Shown in pieces: positions 33,838-45,700 of a stretch of 64,000 nucleotides of DNA. The stretch comes from Myrica gale (taxonomy: Eukaryota > Streptophyta > Magnoliopsida > Fagales > Myricaceae), in the NCBI GenBank assembly GCA_963930655.1, contig OZ005600.1, positions 7,133,501 through 7,197,500 of the forward strand. The letters run 5' to 3'. The position numbers and the translations under genes are program-made. The notes below the pieces were generated by a model. That model saw nothing but the letters and a program-made list of their open reading frames with translations. It did no database searches and was not told the DNA's origin. Positions within the stretch are counted from its first letter, which is position 1, and the number at the start of each line of letters is the position of its first letter.

Positions 33838-34790
33838 GTGATTTTGTATTAAAGATAGGCTTTCGCATTATTTATTTATATTTTTCTGCTCGAAGTACCG
33901 GTAATATTGTGACAGTCCTTTTATCATCCGAACGACTATTATAATACTATATGTGATATTTACCTTGTAATTATTATTATTTTCCTACTCGTTGTAGTAG
34001 TTGCTACAGCCAGAATTGAGAAAGAAAAAAAGGAACGTTTATTTTATTCTTCTTGTCTAATGCTAATCCTTTTTCCCCACTTAATATATATATTTTTATA
34101 TTAAATATGATATTCACTTTATTTGTTAGAATATTCGGGGTTTCCTTTTTCCATATAAAACTTAAAAGATGAAAAAAGAGTGGGCGACTCGAGCAAAATT
34201 CTCGAACCCCTTTACTGTTGGTTTGAGCATTCAACCCACCTAGGCCTTTTTTTTTCCCTAAGCAGTAAGCAACCCGCCTAGGCCTTAACAGTACTACTTG
34301 AGAAAAGGTGAGAGACAGTAGCCCATTGGTCCCGCAATACTCTTCCATGGGGAGTGGTTGGGTACTTCGACAGCACTGCCTTTTACAGTCCGTCGATTCA
34401 ATTATGTGATAAAATTTTGAGAGGAGTCAGTAAGGAAGAAGTTAAAATGGAGATAATTTAAATAATTTTTTATATATATTAAAAAAATAATTTAATAGAG
34501 ATAGATATTATTTTCTTAAACAAACTTTTACATAGTGTTTGTGTAAACCTAAAATTTTACCAAAATTTTAACATCCTTACTTTTTCATTCTCTCTCCTTA
34601 CTTTTTCTCTAACTTTTTTTTTACTTTTTTATTTTTTTACCTACTTTTTCATTCTCTCTCTTACTTTTTCTCTAACTTTTTCACTTTTTTTATTCTCTCT
34701 CTTCAACCTTTTTTACCAACTCCTAAAATTTTACTAAAATTTTAACATTACAAACACAACTTAGTGTATACAAACACTAAAATAATCCAT
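33838..34790 (+). repeat. ATS3 module tail, copy 4, and AT-rich block
   Basis: The tail is recognisable by TATTCGGGGTTTCCTTTTTC and TAGCCCATTGGTCCCGCAATA. An AT- and CT-rich block follows at about 34430-34790. It is the most divergent copy and ends the array. Confidence 0.6.
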
Positions 34791-35695
34791 ATTTTAATGT
34801 ATATAGTGATGTTAAATTTGGGCAAGTAGTGATGTTAGCGGTAATTAGTCGTGGATCTCAGCCAGGAGATTATATTTTCACAGTTTTAGGCTAATCTTAA
34901 TTTTTTTATTACATTTTTAAAAATATTTTATCTTTTACTATAATTTGATTCTTAATAAATTAGGTAACTGAATCTAACTCAGTTAAACTATGGTGTTTGA
35001 TTGTTAAAATTTTAGATACGAGAATTGATGAAAAAATAAAAATAGATTATGAGTGGATGAAAAAAATATTATAATAAAAAATAATAATTTAATAGAGGAA
35101 GATAAATTATTTTATCATTATTTTATTTATGTTTGAATGTTAATAATTATTTTCAAAAATATGTTACAATTATTTTTTTTATAAATTTCAATATCCTTCT
35201 GCAAAAACTCGAACAACATTTTTTCTTATCCATCCAAAACTCAGCCGGCTCAAAATTTTGCCATCATAAACCACAGCTTTCAGCCTCTCACCCAGTTAGA
35301 AGAAGCTGTTAATGGTATTCAAAGAGAGATAATGGCCAATGAAAAACAGCGGAGAGGAAATGAGAATATAAAGGAAAATCAGACCCTGTACGGCCTCTGG
35401 CATATTCCGCTCAATCTATTTTCGACCGCCTCCACATTGAGATCCTAATCTAACGGCCAAAATTCTAACTCCATAAGGTTTCATCATCTAACGTTCCTAA
35501 ATCGCTCCACCGCTAAACCATAAAGTCCCAAACCCTAACTCAAATTCCCTCTCCCTCTCCCTCTCCCTCTCCTGCTTCTGCTATTCACTGCCAGACCTTT
35601 CTTCAGCAGGAGAAATCCCCGTACTTTCTCGCGAACTCCTCTCTCTATACACGCCTATATACGTACAGTTACTCTCTCTAGGAAACTAGAAAACC
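34791..35695. other. RH7 upstream region
   Basis: AT-rich MITE-like stretch at about 34995-35215 (GGTGTTTGATTGTTAAAATT at its left end, as at 45349). CT-rich leader CCCTCTCCCTCTCCCTCTCC at 35549-35577 probably lies in the RH7 promoter or 5' UTR. Confidence 0.5.
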
Positions 35696-38600
35696 ATGCC
35701 TTCACTAGCTCTGGCTGATCAGCCTTTCTCCGAAGCCGCCAAAGACAAGAAGGAGAAGAAGAACAAGAGGATGAAGAATACGGAAACCGTAAACGGAAGC
35801 GTGGAAAATGACTCTCCTATTAGCGAGAAGAAGAAGAAGAAGAAGAAGGAGAGCAAGAAGCGGAAAGCATTGGAGATAGAAGAGGAGGAAGAGAGGAGCG
35901 AGACGAGCTCGGAGCTCGTTGAGCCGGTGAACTCCAAGGCCGAGGATTCGGAAAAGGAAAAAAAGAAAAGGAAGAAGACGGCGAAAGCTGAGGAGGAGGA
36001 GGAGGAGGGGAAGAGCGAAGAGGATCCGAATGCGATTTCCAGGTTTCGGATTTCGGAGCAGTTGAGGGCCAAGTTGAAGGAGAAGGGGATCACGTCATTG
36101 TTTCCGATTCAGGCAATGACATTCGATACCGTTCTAGACGGTTCTGATTTGGTCGGTCGCGCGCGTACGGGTCAGGTCTATATTTCTGCCCCAAATGTTG
36201 TATCTATGCTCGTATCCATCGCTATAGACATGGACTTATATATTTCCACGGATGATATTGTCTCAGGATTAATTTCCTGTAGTATTATCTTTCTGTTTTA
36301 GCACGTTGGATTGTTGTACTTTGTTTCTTCATTTAATTAACTGGGAAGTAGTTGAAGGATTTTAATTATTTGAGAAATCAATGTGCTCTAAACCTGTTTT
36401 GTCAGTCACAGAAATAATGTTGCCCGATTAATACTAAAAACTGTTATTGTTTGCATGTTGAAATTTGAACTTTGATCCGTTTTGGCGACGTAGGGAAAAA
36501 CACTAGCCTTTGTGTTGCCCATCTTGGAGTCTATTACAAATGGGCCAGCTAAAGCATCACGGAAAACTGGATATGGAAGGGCTCCAAGTGTTCTGGTACT
36601 TTTACCTACTAGGGAATTGGCCAGTCAGGTATGTGAGGGTAGTTAAGGAATTAGTGCTTTCTCGACTACCTCTGATCTGTCTAATTCTAGTTTGGCTTAC
36701 TTCCAGGTGTATGCTGACTTTGAAGTTTACGGTGGAGCATTGGGGTTGGTGTCATGCTGTTTGTATGGTGGATCTCCATACCATAGTCAAGAGATTAAAC
36801 TCAAGAGAGGGGTTGATATAGTTGTTGGCACACCTGGTCGAGTTAAGGTAACCTTTTAGAACGTTTTCTTCCAGCCAAAATTACGAAAAGCACTATGATA
36901 TTGGATGAGGGAATTTTGGGCCTATGCATTCATAGTGCTCATCTATTTCGGGCAAACTTTGCTGTAGGATCACATAGAGCGGATGAATATTGACTTTAGC
37001 TCTTTGAAGTTCCGGGTCCTTGATGAGGCTGATGAAATGCTGAGGATGGGTTTCGTTGAAGATGTTGAATTGATTCTAGGTGGGTAATTCACTGAATACA
37101 TTGCTTGGATCTTCATTTATGATTAGGTTCTGCTTGCATATATTAAAGACACCCCTTAACTATTTAGGCCAGTGTCCTAACTAAATACATCACTATACTT
37201 AACTCTGATTTATCACAAGGTAACTCTGTTGTCGAACTTTGCAGGTAAGGTAGATGATGCAAGTAAAGTTCAGACATTGCTCTTCAGTGCCACCTTGCCT
37301 GACTGGGTTAAGCAGGTTAGTATGTTGCTGAGATTTCAAATTAGAATCTCTTTCCAAATCCTTCTTTATGATCTCTGGGGAAACCATATCCATGATGCAT
37401 AAATGCTGTCACATCATATGTTATAGATTCTTTTTATTGTATCATCTACCTGAAACCTCTGTTTTTCCATTGCTAGATTTCTTCTAGGTTTCTCAAACCA
37501 AACAAGAAAACTGCTGACCTTGTTGGTAATGAAAAGATGAAGGCTAGTACAAATGTGAGGCATATTGTCCTTCCGTGTTCTAGTTCTGCAAGAGCCCAGC
37601 TTATTCCAGACGTCATTCGCATTTATAGCAGGTTGATTCTTTTGAGTCCAACAACTGTCCAACTCTGATGCTAAAATGTACTTTGCTAGTTGAATTACAT
37701 TCCTTATTTTTCTCCTGGTGGGAATGTCTCTGATTTAGCGGAGGGCGGACAATTATTTTCACCGAAACAAAGGATTCCGCTTCTACACTTGCTGGGTTGT
37801 TGCCTGGAGCACGAGCATTGCATGGGGATATACAGCAGGCTCAACGTGAGGCAAGTCGGTTGTGTGCTTATTTTGCGCTACCTTTATTTTCCCTCTTTCT
37901 TTGGGGCTTGTCAGGTCATGCATAAGCAGAAAGGGGCTGGTCCACTTGTTTGTTTCCTTAGCAGATGTGGAGGCTGCGTTTTACATAATCGGGTGTCAAA
38001 CTTCTGATGTTTATTGAGTCTCCTTCAAAGCTCCATAAAGTAAAATAATTGATTTTTTGAACTCATCCATCCTTCTTCCCAGCACTCCCATCCCGACTCT
38101 AAAAGAAACTCCCAAAAAGATTTCCTATTTTTTATTTTGATGGAAGATTGATCTAGCCTACTTAAGGTTCTGCTTGCCTTACTCAACTTTTTATCCATTG
38201 GTTTTACTGTCTAAGGGTTGCGGCAGTGATGCAATGGGTGGCTATGAGCTCTCATGGTGTCTAACCACAAGCTGGCTACATAGAGAGTATTTTCATAGTA
38301 GAGAGAATTCCTTTTATTGTGGAGAACTTTTATGTAGGATCCTGAGTAGGGTTTTCTGTGTGGGATTATTGAGGTTTAACAAAAGAATTGTCTCTACAGA
38401 TTTCTATGTTAAACAAACTGTGGTTCCATAATCTCAACATGGCAAGGAGGGAGACTTTTCTTTTTTCATTAAATTGTTTCCAATGATGAGGGTGTATAAT
38501 TTTTTTTTGTGTTTGCTTATTTGAGAGAGAATTATGAATCTTTCATTTTCTCTTCTTTGTTTTGATCTGGTACTGGTACTTGCAGGTTACACTCTCTGGC

Positions 38601-40997
38601 TTCCGGTCTGGGAAATTCTTGACATTAGTTGCCACGAATGTGGCGGCACGGGGTTTGGACATCAATGATGTTCAATTAATCATTCAGGTTTGTGTCTGTA
38701 CATGGCAACCGTACATGCTGAAACTTTGCAACTCATGTAAATTTAAAAGTATGCTGAAATTGGTGTTTGTGCTTTAGTGTGAACCTCCACGTGACGTTGA
38801 AGCCTATATCCATCGATCTGGACGCACAGGGAGAGCTGGTAACTGTTGAAACTTGAAACTTCGGGGTTTGAATGGCTAGAGTTGTGGTGGACCGAGAGGT
38901 CTAATCTGTCTCTTTGTTTTAAAGGTAACTCTGGAGTAGCGGTAATGCTTTATGATCCAAGAAAGTCCAATGTATCAAAGATAGAAAGAGAATCTGGTGT
39001 AAAGTTTGAGCACATATCTGCTCCTCAGCAAGCTGATATTGCAAAAGCTGCTGGTGGAGAAGCTGCAGAGATGATCACCCAAGTCTCTGATAAGTATGTG
39101 TGCTTCTCTGAACTATTATTGGGTTGAGAATTTTGTGTTTGTTTGCTTTAGTTATTAACATAGTTCAAAAATTCAGTGTAATTCCTGCTTTCAAGTCTGC
39201 TGCCGAGGAGTTGCTGAAAACCTCTGGTCTATCAGCTGTTGAATTACTTGCGAAAGCTCTTGCCAAGGCTGCTGTGAGTCTCCCCCCCCCCTCCCCCGCT
39301 GTAAATTGAATTCTTCGTTCTCAAATTTATATTTGCCCGCTCATCTTGTGACTTTGTTATCGTGCTCTGCTTTATATTTATGTTATGTTGTACAGGGTTA
39401 TACAGAAATAAAGACGAGATCACTTCTCGCTTCGATGGAGGATCATGTCACAGTTCTACTTGAGGCTGGAAGTCCAATCTATACGCCATCGTGAGCTCTT
39501 AAACTCATTTATTGTTTTTGCTTTTCCATACTTTCCTCCTGCACAATGTTATATCTTGGAATTTTAAACTCGTAGTGATGATTTGCATTCTTTGTGGGAC
39601 AAGTACAATGAGTAAATGTGAGTTGATGTGTTTAAGAGTTTTAAAGATGCATGTGTTGATATCTCACTTAGGTGGCTGTTTTGGTGAACACTTTGGGTTT
39701 TCTTGTAAGAGGTAGTTTAAGATTTTTAGTTCTCAACCTTTGCTCACTACCAATTTCTTGAATTGTGGCTTTAATGTGAGTTCAGATGTTTATAGTATGA
39801 ATCCCTGGAAACAATGAGATTATGATTTAGAATTATTATTATTGTTATCATTTGGGTTTTGGAATTGTGCTGGCCACAAATGGAAGTTGTTTATAATGAC
39901 ATAAAGAAAGATATACTGCTTCTTAGTTTTGTTGTGTTTGTATGTATAGGTCTTTTTTTTTTCAGTTGTAGATTGTTATTCTAGGTATCAATAAATATAT
40001 TGATGAGAAATGATATCTACTCAGAATGCTGTAGTCTGTTCTAGATTCGTGCTTATGAAGTTTTGGGATTGGAGGTCGCTGAATGCAATTGTTGGGTGCC
40101 TACCTCCCTTTGCTATGTTCATTCATTGCTGATTTCTGTTTTCCATTTATTTTTGCTGCTCTTGTTACTACTACTGGTATGGATGCACATTATCAGAAAA
40201 TGATGGATGTCGCATACTCTTTTTACCAATTATTAGCACAAGGGTGCACTGGAATAATTTTTTTTTGATAAGTAGGTGCACTGGAATAATTGTTTTGTAT
40301 CGATCTCCCTTTGATTGGTTGACTTCTGCCTGACTTCCAAGATTCTTCAAATTGTGTCTCAGTTTTGCCTTTAGAGTCCTGAGGAGATTCTTGCCTGAGG
40401 AGAAGGTTGAGGCGGTGAAGGGGCTTACTCTCACAGCCGATGGAAGGGGTGCTGTTTTTGATGTCCCTGCTGAAGACTTGGATTCATTACTTGCTGGTAC
40501 TTTCCCCTTCTAGTTTAATTTCACTTGCATACTGAACCTCGGTAGTCCGCTATTTCGCTGATAAAGACAGTTATGTGCAACCTCATGGTTTATTATGAGG
40601 GTTACTGCTTGGATCGTCGTCTGTTCGGGATACCACCAAACTTTCTCGATAGTTTCCAGAACAGTATTTGTAGGGGAGTTTGGCATTTCAAGGAATCCCG
40701 TATTTTGCTAGTTTTGTGAGTCTTCGTTCTTGACTATATGGTTTATCACATATTTCCTACTTTTGGGTTGCAGGTCAGGAAAATGCAGCAGATGTGAGCG
40801 TAGAGGTGGTGAAAGCATTGCCGCGCTTGCAGGAAAGAGAGCAGTCAAGAGGGGGAAGATTTGGTAGCGGTGGTAGGGGTAGCTTTGGTGACAGAAATGG
40901 GGGTAGGTTTTCTGGTGGAAGAGGTGGCAGGGGTGGTGGTGGTTTCTCTGGCAGAAGAAATGATAGGTTTACTAATGGTCGCGGCAGGAAATGGTGA
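35696..40997 (+). CDS. RH7: DEAD-box RNA helicase RH7 (nucleolar, PRH75-type)
   Basis: Fourteen exons: 35696-36175, 36494-36628, 36707-36847, 36968-37079, 37245-37315, 37477-37631, 37739-37850, 38586-38687, 38778-38838, 38925-39093, 39177-39273, 39396-39490, 40363-40496, 40774-40997; 695 residues. A Lys/Glu-rich N-terminus of about 110 residues carries nuclear/nucleolar signals. The helicase core follows: ARTGQGKT (156-163), DEAD (271-274), SAT (304-306), HRSGRTGR (448-455). Then comes a GUCT RNA-binding domain (about 525-640) and a Gly/Arg-rich tail. RH7/Nucleolin-helicase II relatives act in rRNA processing. Intron 7 has a GC donor (GAG then GCAAGT), while the others are GT-AG. All motifs are present, so the gene looks functional. 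Confidence 0.95.
40243..40291 (-). mobile_element. 15-bp LINE micro-insertion in RH7 intron 12
   Basis: GGTGCACTGGAATAATT is present at 40243-40259 and again at 40275-40291. Between them lie 15 bases that read TACTTATCAAAAAAA on the minus strand, the typical extreme 3' end and poly(A) of a plant L1 LINE. Confidence 0.8.
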
Positions 40998-41791
40998 AGG
41001 GCTTTAGCTGCTAGTAAACAAGTAGGAGGCGGTGTGCATCAGTGAAGAAAATAATAATGAAGAAAATATTCGATATGGAGACTCGTCAAGGGATACTTTA
41101 AAGACTTGCTCGGTATAGAAATTTTCTTTTTTCTTTGACTGCGTTCTGCTAACCAATTTGCTACTTTATTTTTCCGTTTTATGCTTTTCTTTTTGTTCAC
41201 GTGGTGGGTAAGTTATATCGAGGTTTTGGGGATTTTTCCTCGTCTCCCCATTTGCTTCTCATTTTTGCTGCAAATGTAAGCTCTCATTTGTATCCCTTGT
41301 TTTTATTGTACTACCACGATTAATAGAAATATAATACGTTTTATTATATTTTCGTCTTTTCGGCCTGTTTTTCTTTACGCGGCATGATTTGGGAAACTCG
41401 ATAATCGATCAGAAGAAGCGTCGCAAAACGAAATTGTAGAACCCAAAAGTAGTGGAGGATCCTTGCGAGGGAAGAAGTGATGACTGTTTGATATCCATAG
41501 GAGATGTACGTATGCTTTCTCATTGCTGCTTTTGGTTCGTGCCATTGGCATCTAACCAGCTGAACTTGATCATGTTTCCGTTGGACGTCGCATGTTGTCT
41601 CGACTCTGGACCAAGCTTCCGGTGTTTGTCATTTGTACGGGCAATGGGACTGCAGTCTGCCTGGCCTTTAGGATTCCAGCTTAGCTAGGACTAGAGGCGT
41701 TCATTTCCTTTTCTACACTCACCATTATGATCTCAATACCCATCACTACACCAGTCAGAAATATATAAAGAGATCTCTGCAGCCTGCAGGT
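40998..41791. other. RH7 3' UTR and intergenic
   Basis: 3' UTR of RH7 followed by sequence without a recognisable gene. Candidate poly(A) signals are AATAATAATG near 41049 and AATAGAAATA near 41325. Confidence 0.45.
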
Positions 41792-42061
41792 GAATACGCT
41801 TGACTACCTCCCTAAAACCCAGCGTCATTCTTTAGTCGGCTACTCTCCCTCAGTCTCGATACAAAGTATGGAAAGTATTGAACGGCACGCAACTCACCCC
41901 ACCCCATCCAAGGATACTCTATTGCAGGTGAATAGTGAATACGCTTGACTACCTCCCTAAAACCCAGCGTCATTCTTTAGTCGGCTACTCTCCCTCAGTT
42001 TCGATACAAAGTATGGAAAGTATTGAACGGCACGCAACTCACCCCACCCCATCCAAGGATA
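41792..42061 (+). repeat. tandem duplication, 145-bp period
   Basis: GAATACGCTTGACTACCTCC through CATCCAAGGATAC (about 125 bases) occurs at 41792 and again at 41937 with one visible difference, separated by about 20 bases containing a repeated GCAGGTGAAT. Confidence 0.9.
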
Positions 42062-42723
42062 CAATAGAGTAGATGATCAGGGTGAGGTTAGTTTACCATT
42101 TTTTTTTTAGGATTTGCATAATTTTTTTTTACAATCCAAACATTACAAAATACACATATTTTAATATATTATTTTATTACATTTTTTACAAACACAAATA
42201 TATTTTAACAATTTCTTAACTCATGTCAATCATCTAAATATTCATAATTTTTTCATAATCATACAAATTTATTCTAAACTAATATCTCGTGTTAGGGTCC
42301 AGCGGGCGTTGGTACATGCCCCACCAAGAAAAACCAAAACAGACTGATAAAAAAGCAAACGAAATAAAGGAAGAAAAAAACTCCATCGTTTCGGCACGCC
42401 TACCTTCGCGCTGTCTACTACTTTCCAGAAACGTTTACAGGCTCCAACAACATGGATCACCCAGGCTTCTGCCAAGTCACTGTCCTTTTCAGCCATTAAT
42501 TAGTTGTCACCTGTGTTAATAAAAAGTTAAAGCCAATATCATTTCTAATTCTTGTTGCTCGTCCTTCTCCCTCTTCTTCTTTTTTGTTTTTTCTCTTCTC
42601 CCTCTTCTTCTTTGCATAATAATTGCATCCCAAACTGCAAGTGAGAAGCAGACTTGTTGACCCGAACAAGCTCAGTACCCGTATGACTGTCGCTTCCGAA
42701 TCTCAAGATTTCAAATCAATATC
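42062..42723. other. OMA1 upstream region
   Basis: AT-rich at 42090-42280, then GC-balanced leader with TTCTCCCTCTTCTTCTTT runs near 42570-42610. No gene besides the OMA1 leader. Confidence 0.45.
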
Positions 42724-45700
42724 ATGGGATACTACAGAAGGACGAAGCTTGCACTCGATGCTTTCCGGAACTTCACGTCCAGGATTCTACCCAGAGCTCC
42801 GATTCAAGAATCCAGTTCGAGAATTGCACACGCCGGGTCTTCGAGTTTTGCTGCCAATAAAGCTAAGTCTTCCGAGCTTTCTTGGTACTCGTCCCTTTTT
42901 TCTCAAAGACGGGGTTTACTGCTTTCACCAAATAGAACTCACTTCAATCCGGTCAATCCCTTTGTCGGCGGGGCTAAGAGATACTACTACGTCGATCGGC
43001 ACCATGTTCAGCATTTTAAGCCGCGAGGCCCTCGGCGGTGGTTTCGGGACCCAAGAATCGTGCTGACAGGGGTTCTGGTGGGTTCTGGGGTTGTGATCAC
43101 TCTGTATTACGGAAATCTAGAGACCGTCCCTTATACCAACCGAAAGCATTTCGTGCTTCTGTCGAGAAGTATGGAGAGGAAACTCGGGGAGAAGCAATTC
43201 GAGCAAATTAAAGCGGCCTTTAAGGGAAAAATATTACCGGCAATACACCCGGAAAGCATCAGGGTGAGACTGATAGCCAAGGACATCATTGATGCACTGG
43301 AAAGAGGGCTAAAGAAAGAAAGGGCGTGGAGTGATTTAGGGTATGCATCCGAGAGCGTTGGCAGGGAGCACGAGGCGAAGGCCCACGAGACCTTAATGGC
43401 ATTGGGGGAGACTGAGGAAGGGAAGTGGTTTAAAGGGGATGAAATTCTTGATGATGAGTGGATACAGCAGAGTAGGAAGAAGGGTAAGGAGAAAGGGTCT
43501 CGGTCAGCAACATCGCATTTGGAAGGATTGAATTGGGAGGTTTTGGTGGTTAATGAGCCTGTCGTTAATGCATTCTGCTTACCTGGTGGGAAGATTGTTG
43601 TGTTTACGGGTTTGCTCGAGCATTTTAGAACTGATGCTGAGATAGGAACAATACTTGGGCATGAGGTAGAAATACGGATTTTTCAGCTCTCCACTGTTGT
43701 GCTATAACATGGGGATTGGGGGGGGGGGGGGGGTTTGCTGATTGTCTTGAGTTCTTTAAAACAGTCATGTGACCAAGTTTGTTTTGAGTTGATTAGGTTG
43801 CGCATGCTGTGGCTCGACATTCGGCGGAGGCGATTACAAAGAACTTGTGGCTTGCAATTGTACAACTCGTACTCTATCAATTTATTATGCCTGATATTGT
43901 CAACACAATGTCCATTCTTTTCCTAAAGCTTCCCTTTTCTCGGAGGTACATTATATGTCTTGATTCTTCTTGGAATCAGTACAGTTAGATTTCCATTTAT
44001 AGTTCGTGCTTTGTTTTTGTTCATGCACTTTAGTGAGATGCATATATAAGAAATTTCAGAATGTTGATGCTATCATGCCATTAACTCATGTTATAACTGC
44101 TTTCTAATTCATCCTGCAAATATTATGTTGGAGCTTTACTAGGACTTGAAGATGATGAAAACAAAAAACGTGAATAATTTCCTCTTATGCACCATGATAT
44201 ATCTAATCTCTTTAGGAGAACTTAAGAGTTTTTGGAGCTCTTTGAGGGCATTAGAATATAAATTAAATGATTAAATTCACCTTCTACTATTATCTTACGC
44301 TTTTAGGACAAGCGATGACCTAACATTGTATCAAGCAGAGGTTGTAAGTTCGAACCCAGGCTCCACACTTTAAGGACTGAACCTTGACTCCACCCACATG
44401 CATTCAATGCTACCAGTGTAAAGTATTTAGGAGAACCTAAGAGTTTTTGGAGCTCTTTGAGGGCATTAGAATATAAATTAAATGATTAAATTCACCTTCT
44501 AGTATTATCTTACGCTTTTAGGACAAGCGATGACCTAACATTGTATCAAGCAGAGGTTGTAAGTTCGAACCCAGGCTCCACACTTTAAGGACTGAACCTT
44601 GACTCCACCCACATGCATTCAATGCTACCAGTGTAAAGTACATGACATTACTGGTTTCTTTCTCTCTCCGGGTAGCAAGTTGAGGAGAATCTGGATTCTC
44701 CTTTAACTGCTTTGTGGATTAAATATTTCGCAGGTTGGGCCTAGTTAATTAAGTGGAAGTTCAGCCTATACATGAGAGGGAGTATTAGAATATAATTTAT
44801 ACGAAGAAATGTAAATATTGTACCTATGCTTTTGGCAAAATTAGCGCTTGTGCTTCCATATTTTTGGATTTAGAACCTGGGCTAGCACCATTAGTGGTAT
44901 AGAGACCATATCCTGATTTTTGCCAATTAATTTTCGAAATATCTACGAAGAAATGTAAATATTGTACCTATGCTTTTGGCAAAATTAGTGCTTGTGCTTC
45001 CAAATTTTTGGATTTAGAACCCGGGCTAGCACCATTAGTGGTATAGAGACCATATCCTGATTTTTGCCAATTAATTTTCGAAAATATCCCACGTGGCATC
45101 TTGCATTGCCTACGTGGGAATTAACCAGGATGCCATGTGAGATATTTCTGTCACTTAATTGATGGAAATTAGGGTGAGGTCTTTATTCCACTAACAGTGC
45201 TAGCACGTGTCATAAATCCAAAAATTTGGAAGCGTGGGTCCTAAAATCAATTTTGCCAAAAGCACAAGTATGGCTAACTTAAATGATTAAATTCACATTC
45301 TCCTGTCAACTTAAGCTTTTAGACCTATTGTGATTTGGTGTTTGATTGTTAAAATTTTGGGTGTTGAAGTTAGTGAAGAGAGAGATGATTTGAATGAATT
45401 TTTTTATATTTATTTGGAGTAAGAATGGATGATTTGATGGGGAGAGAGAGAATTTTGTGTAGTTATTTTGTTAGGGCCAAAATTTTGGGTGCTCAAAATT
45501 CCCCCAAACACTGCATATAGAGGTTTTTTGATTAACGAGAATGGGGGTCTTGGTTCTGAAGTGCTTTTCAGAAAAGAATCCATGTCATGAGGATGTAGAA
45601 CATATTTTGTTGCCAATTTCATGCAAGTTTACAAGAATTTGAGTAACTCGACATCAACATGAAATGTTGAACAAGGCAACATGACAATTTTAACTCGTGT

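Noticed and set aside
35719-36093. 124-codon minus-strand frame rich in Ser/Phe
   Set aside because: It is the reverse of the Lys/Glu-coding start of RH7.
43717-43733. G-quadruplex in OMA1 intron 1
   Set aside because: A single uninterrupted G run; more likely a homopolymer, possibly a sequencing artefact, than a functional signal.
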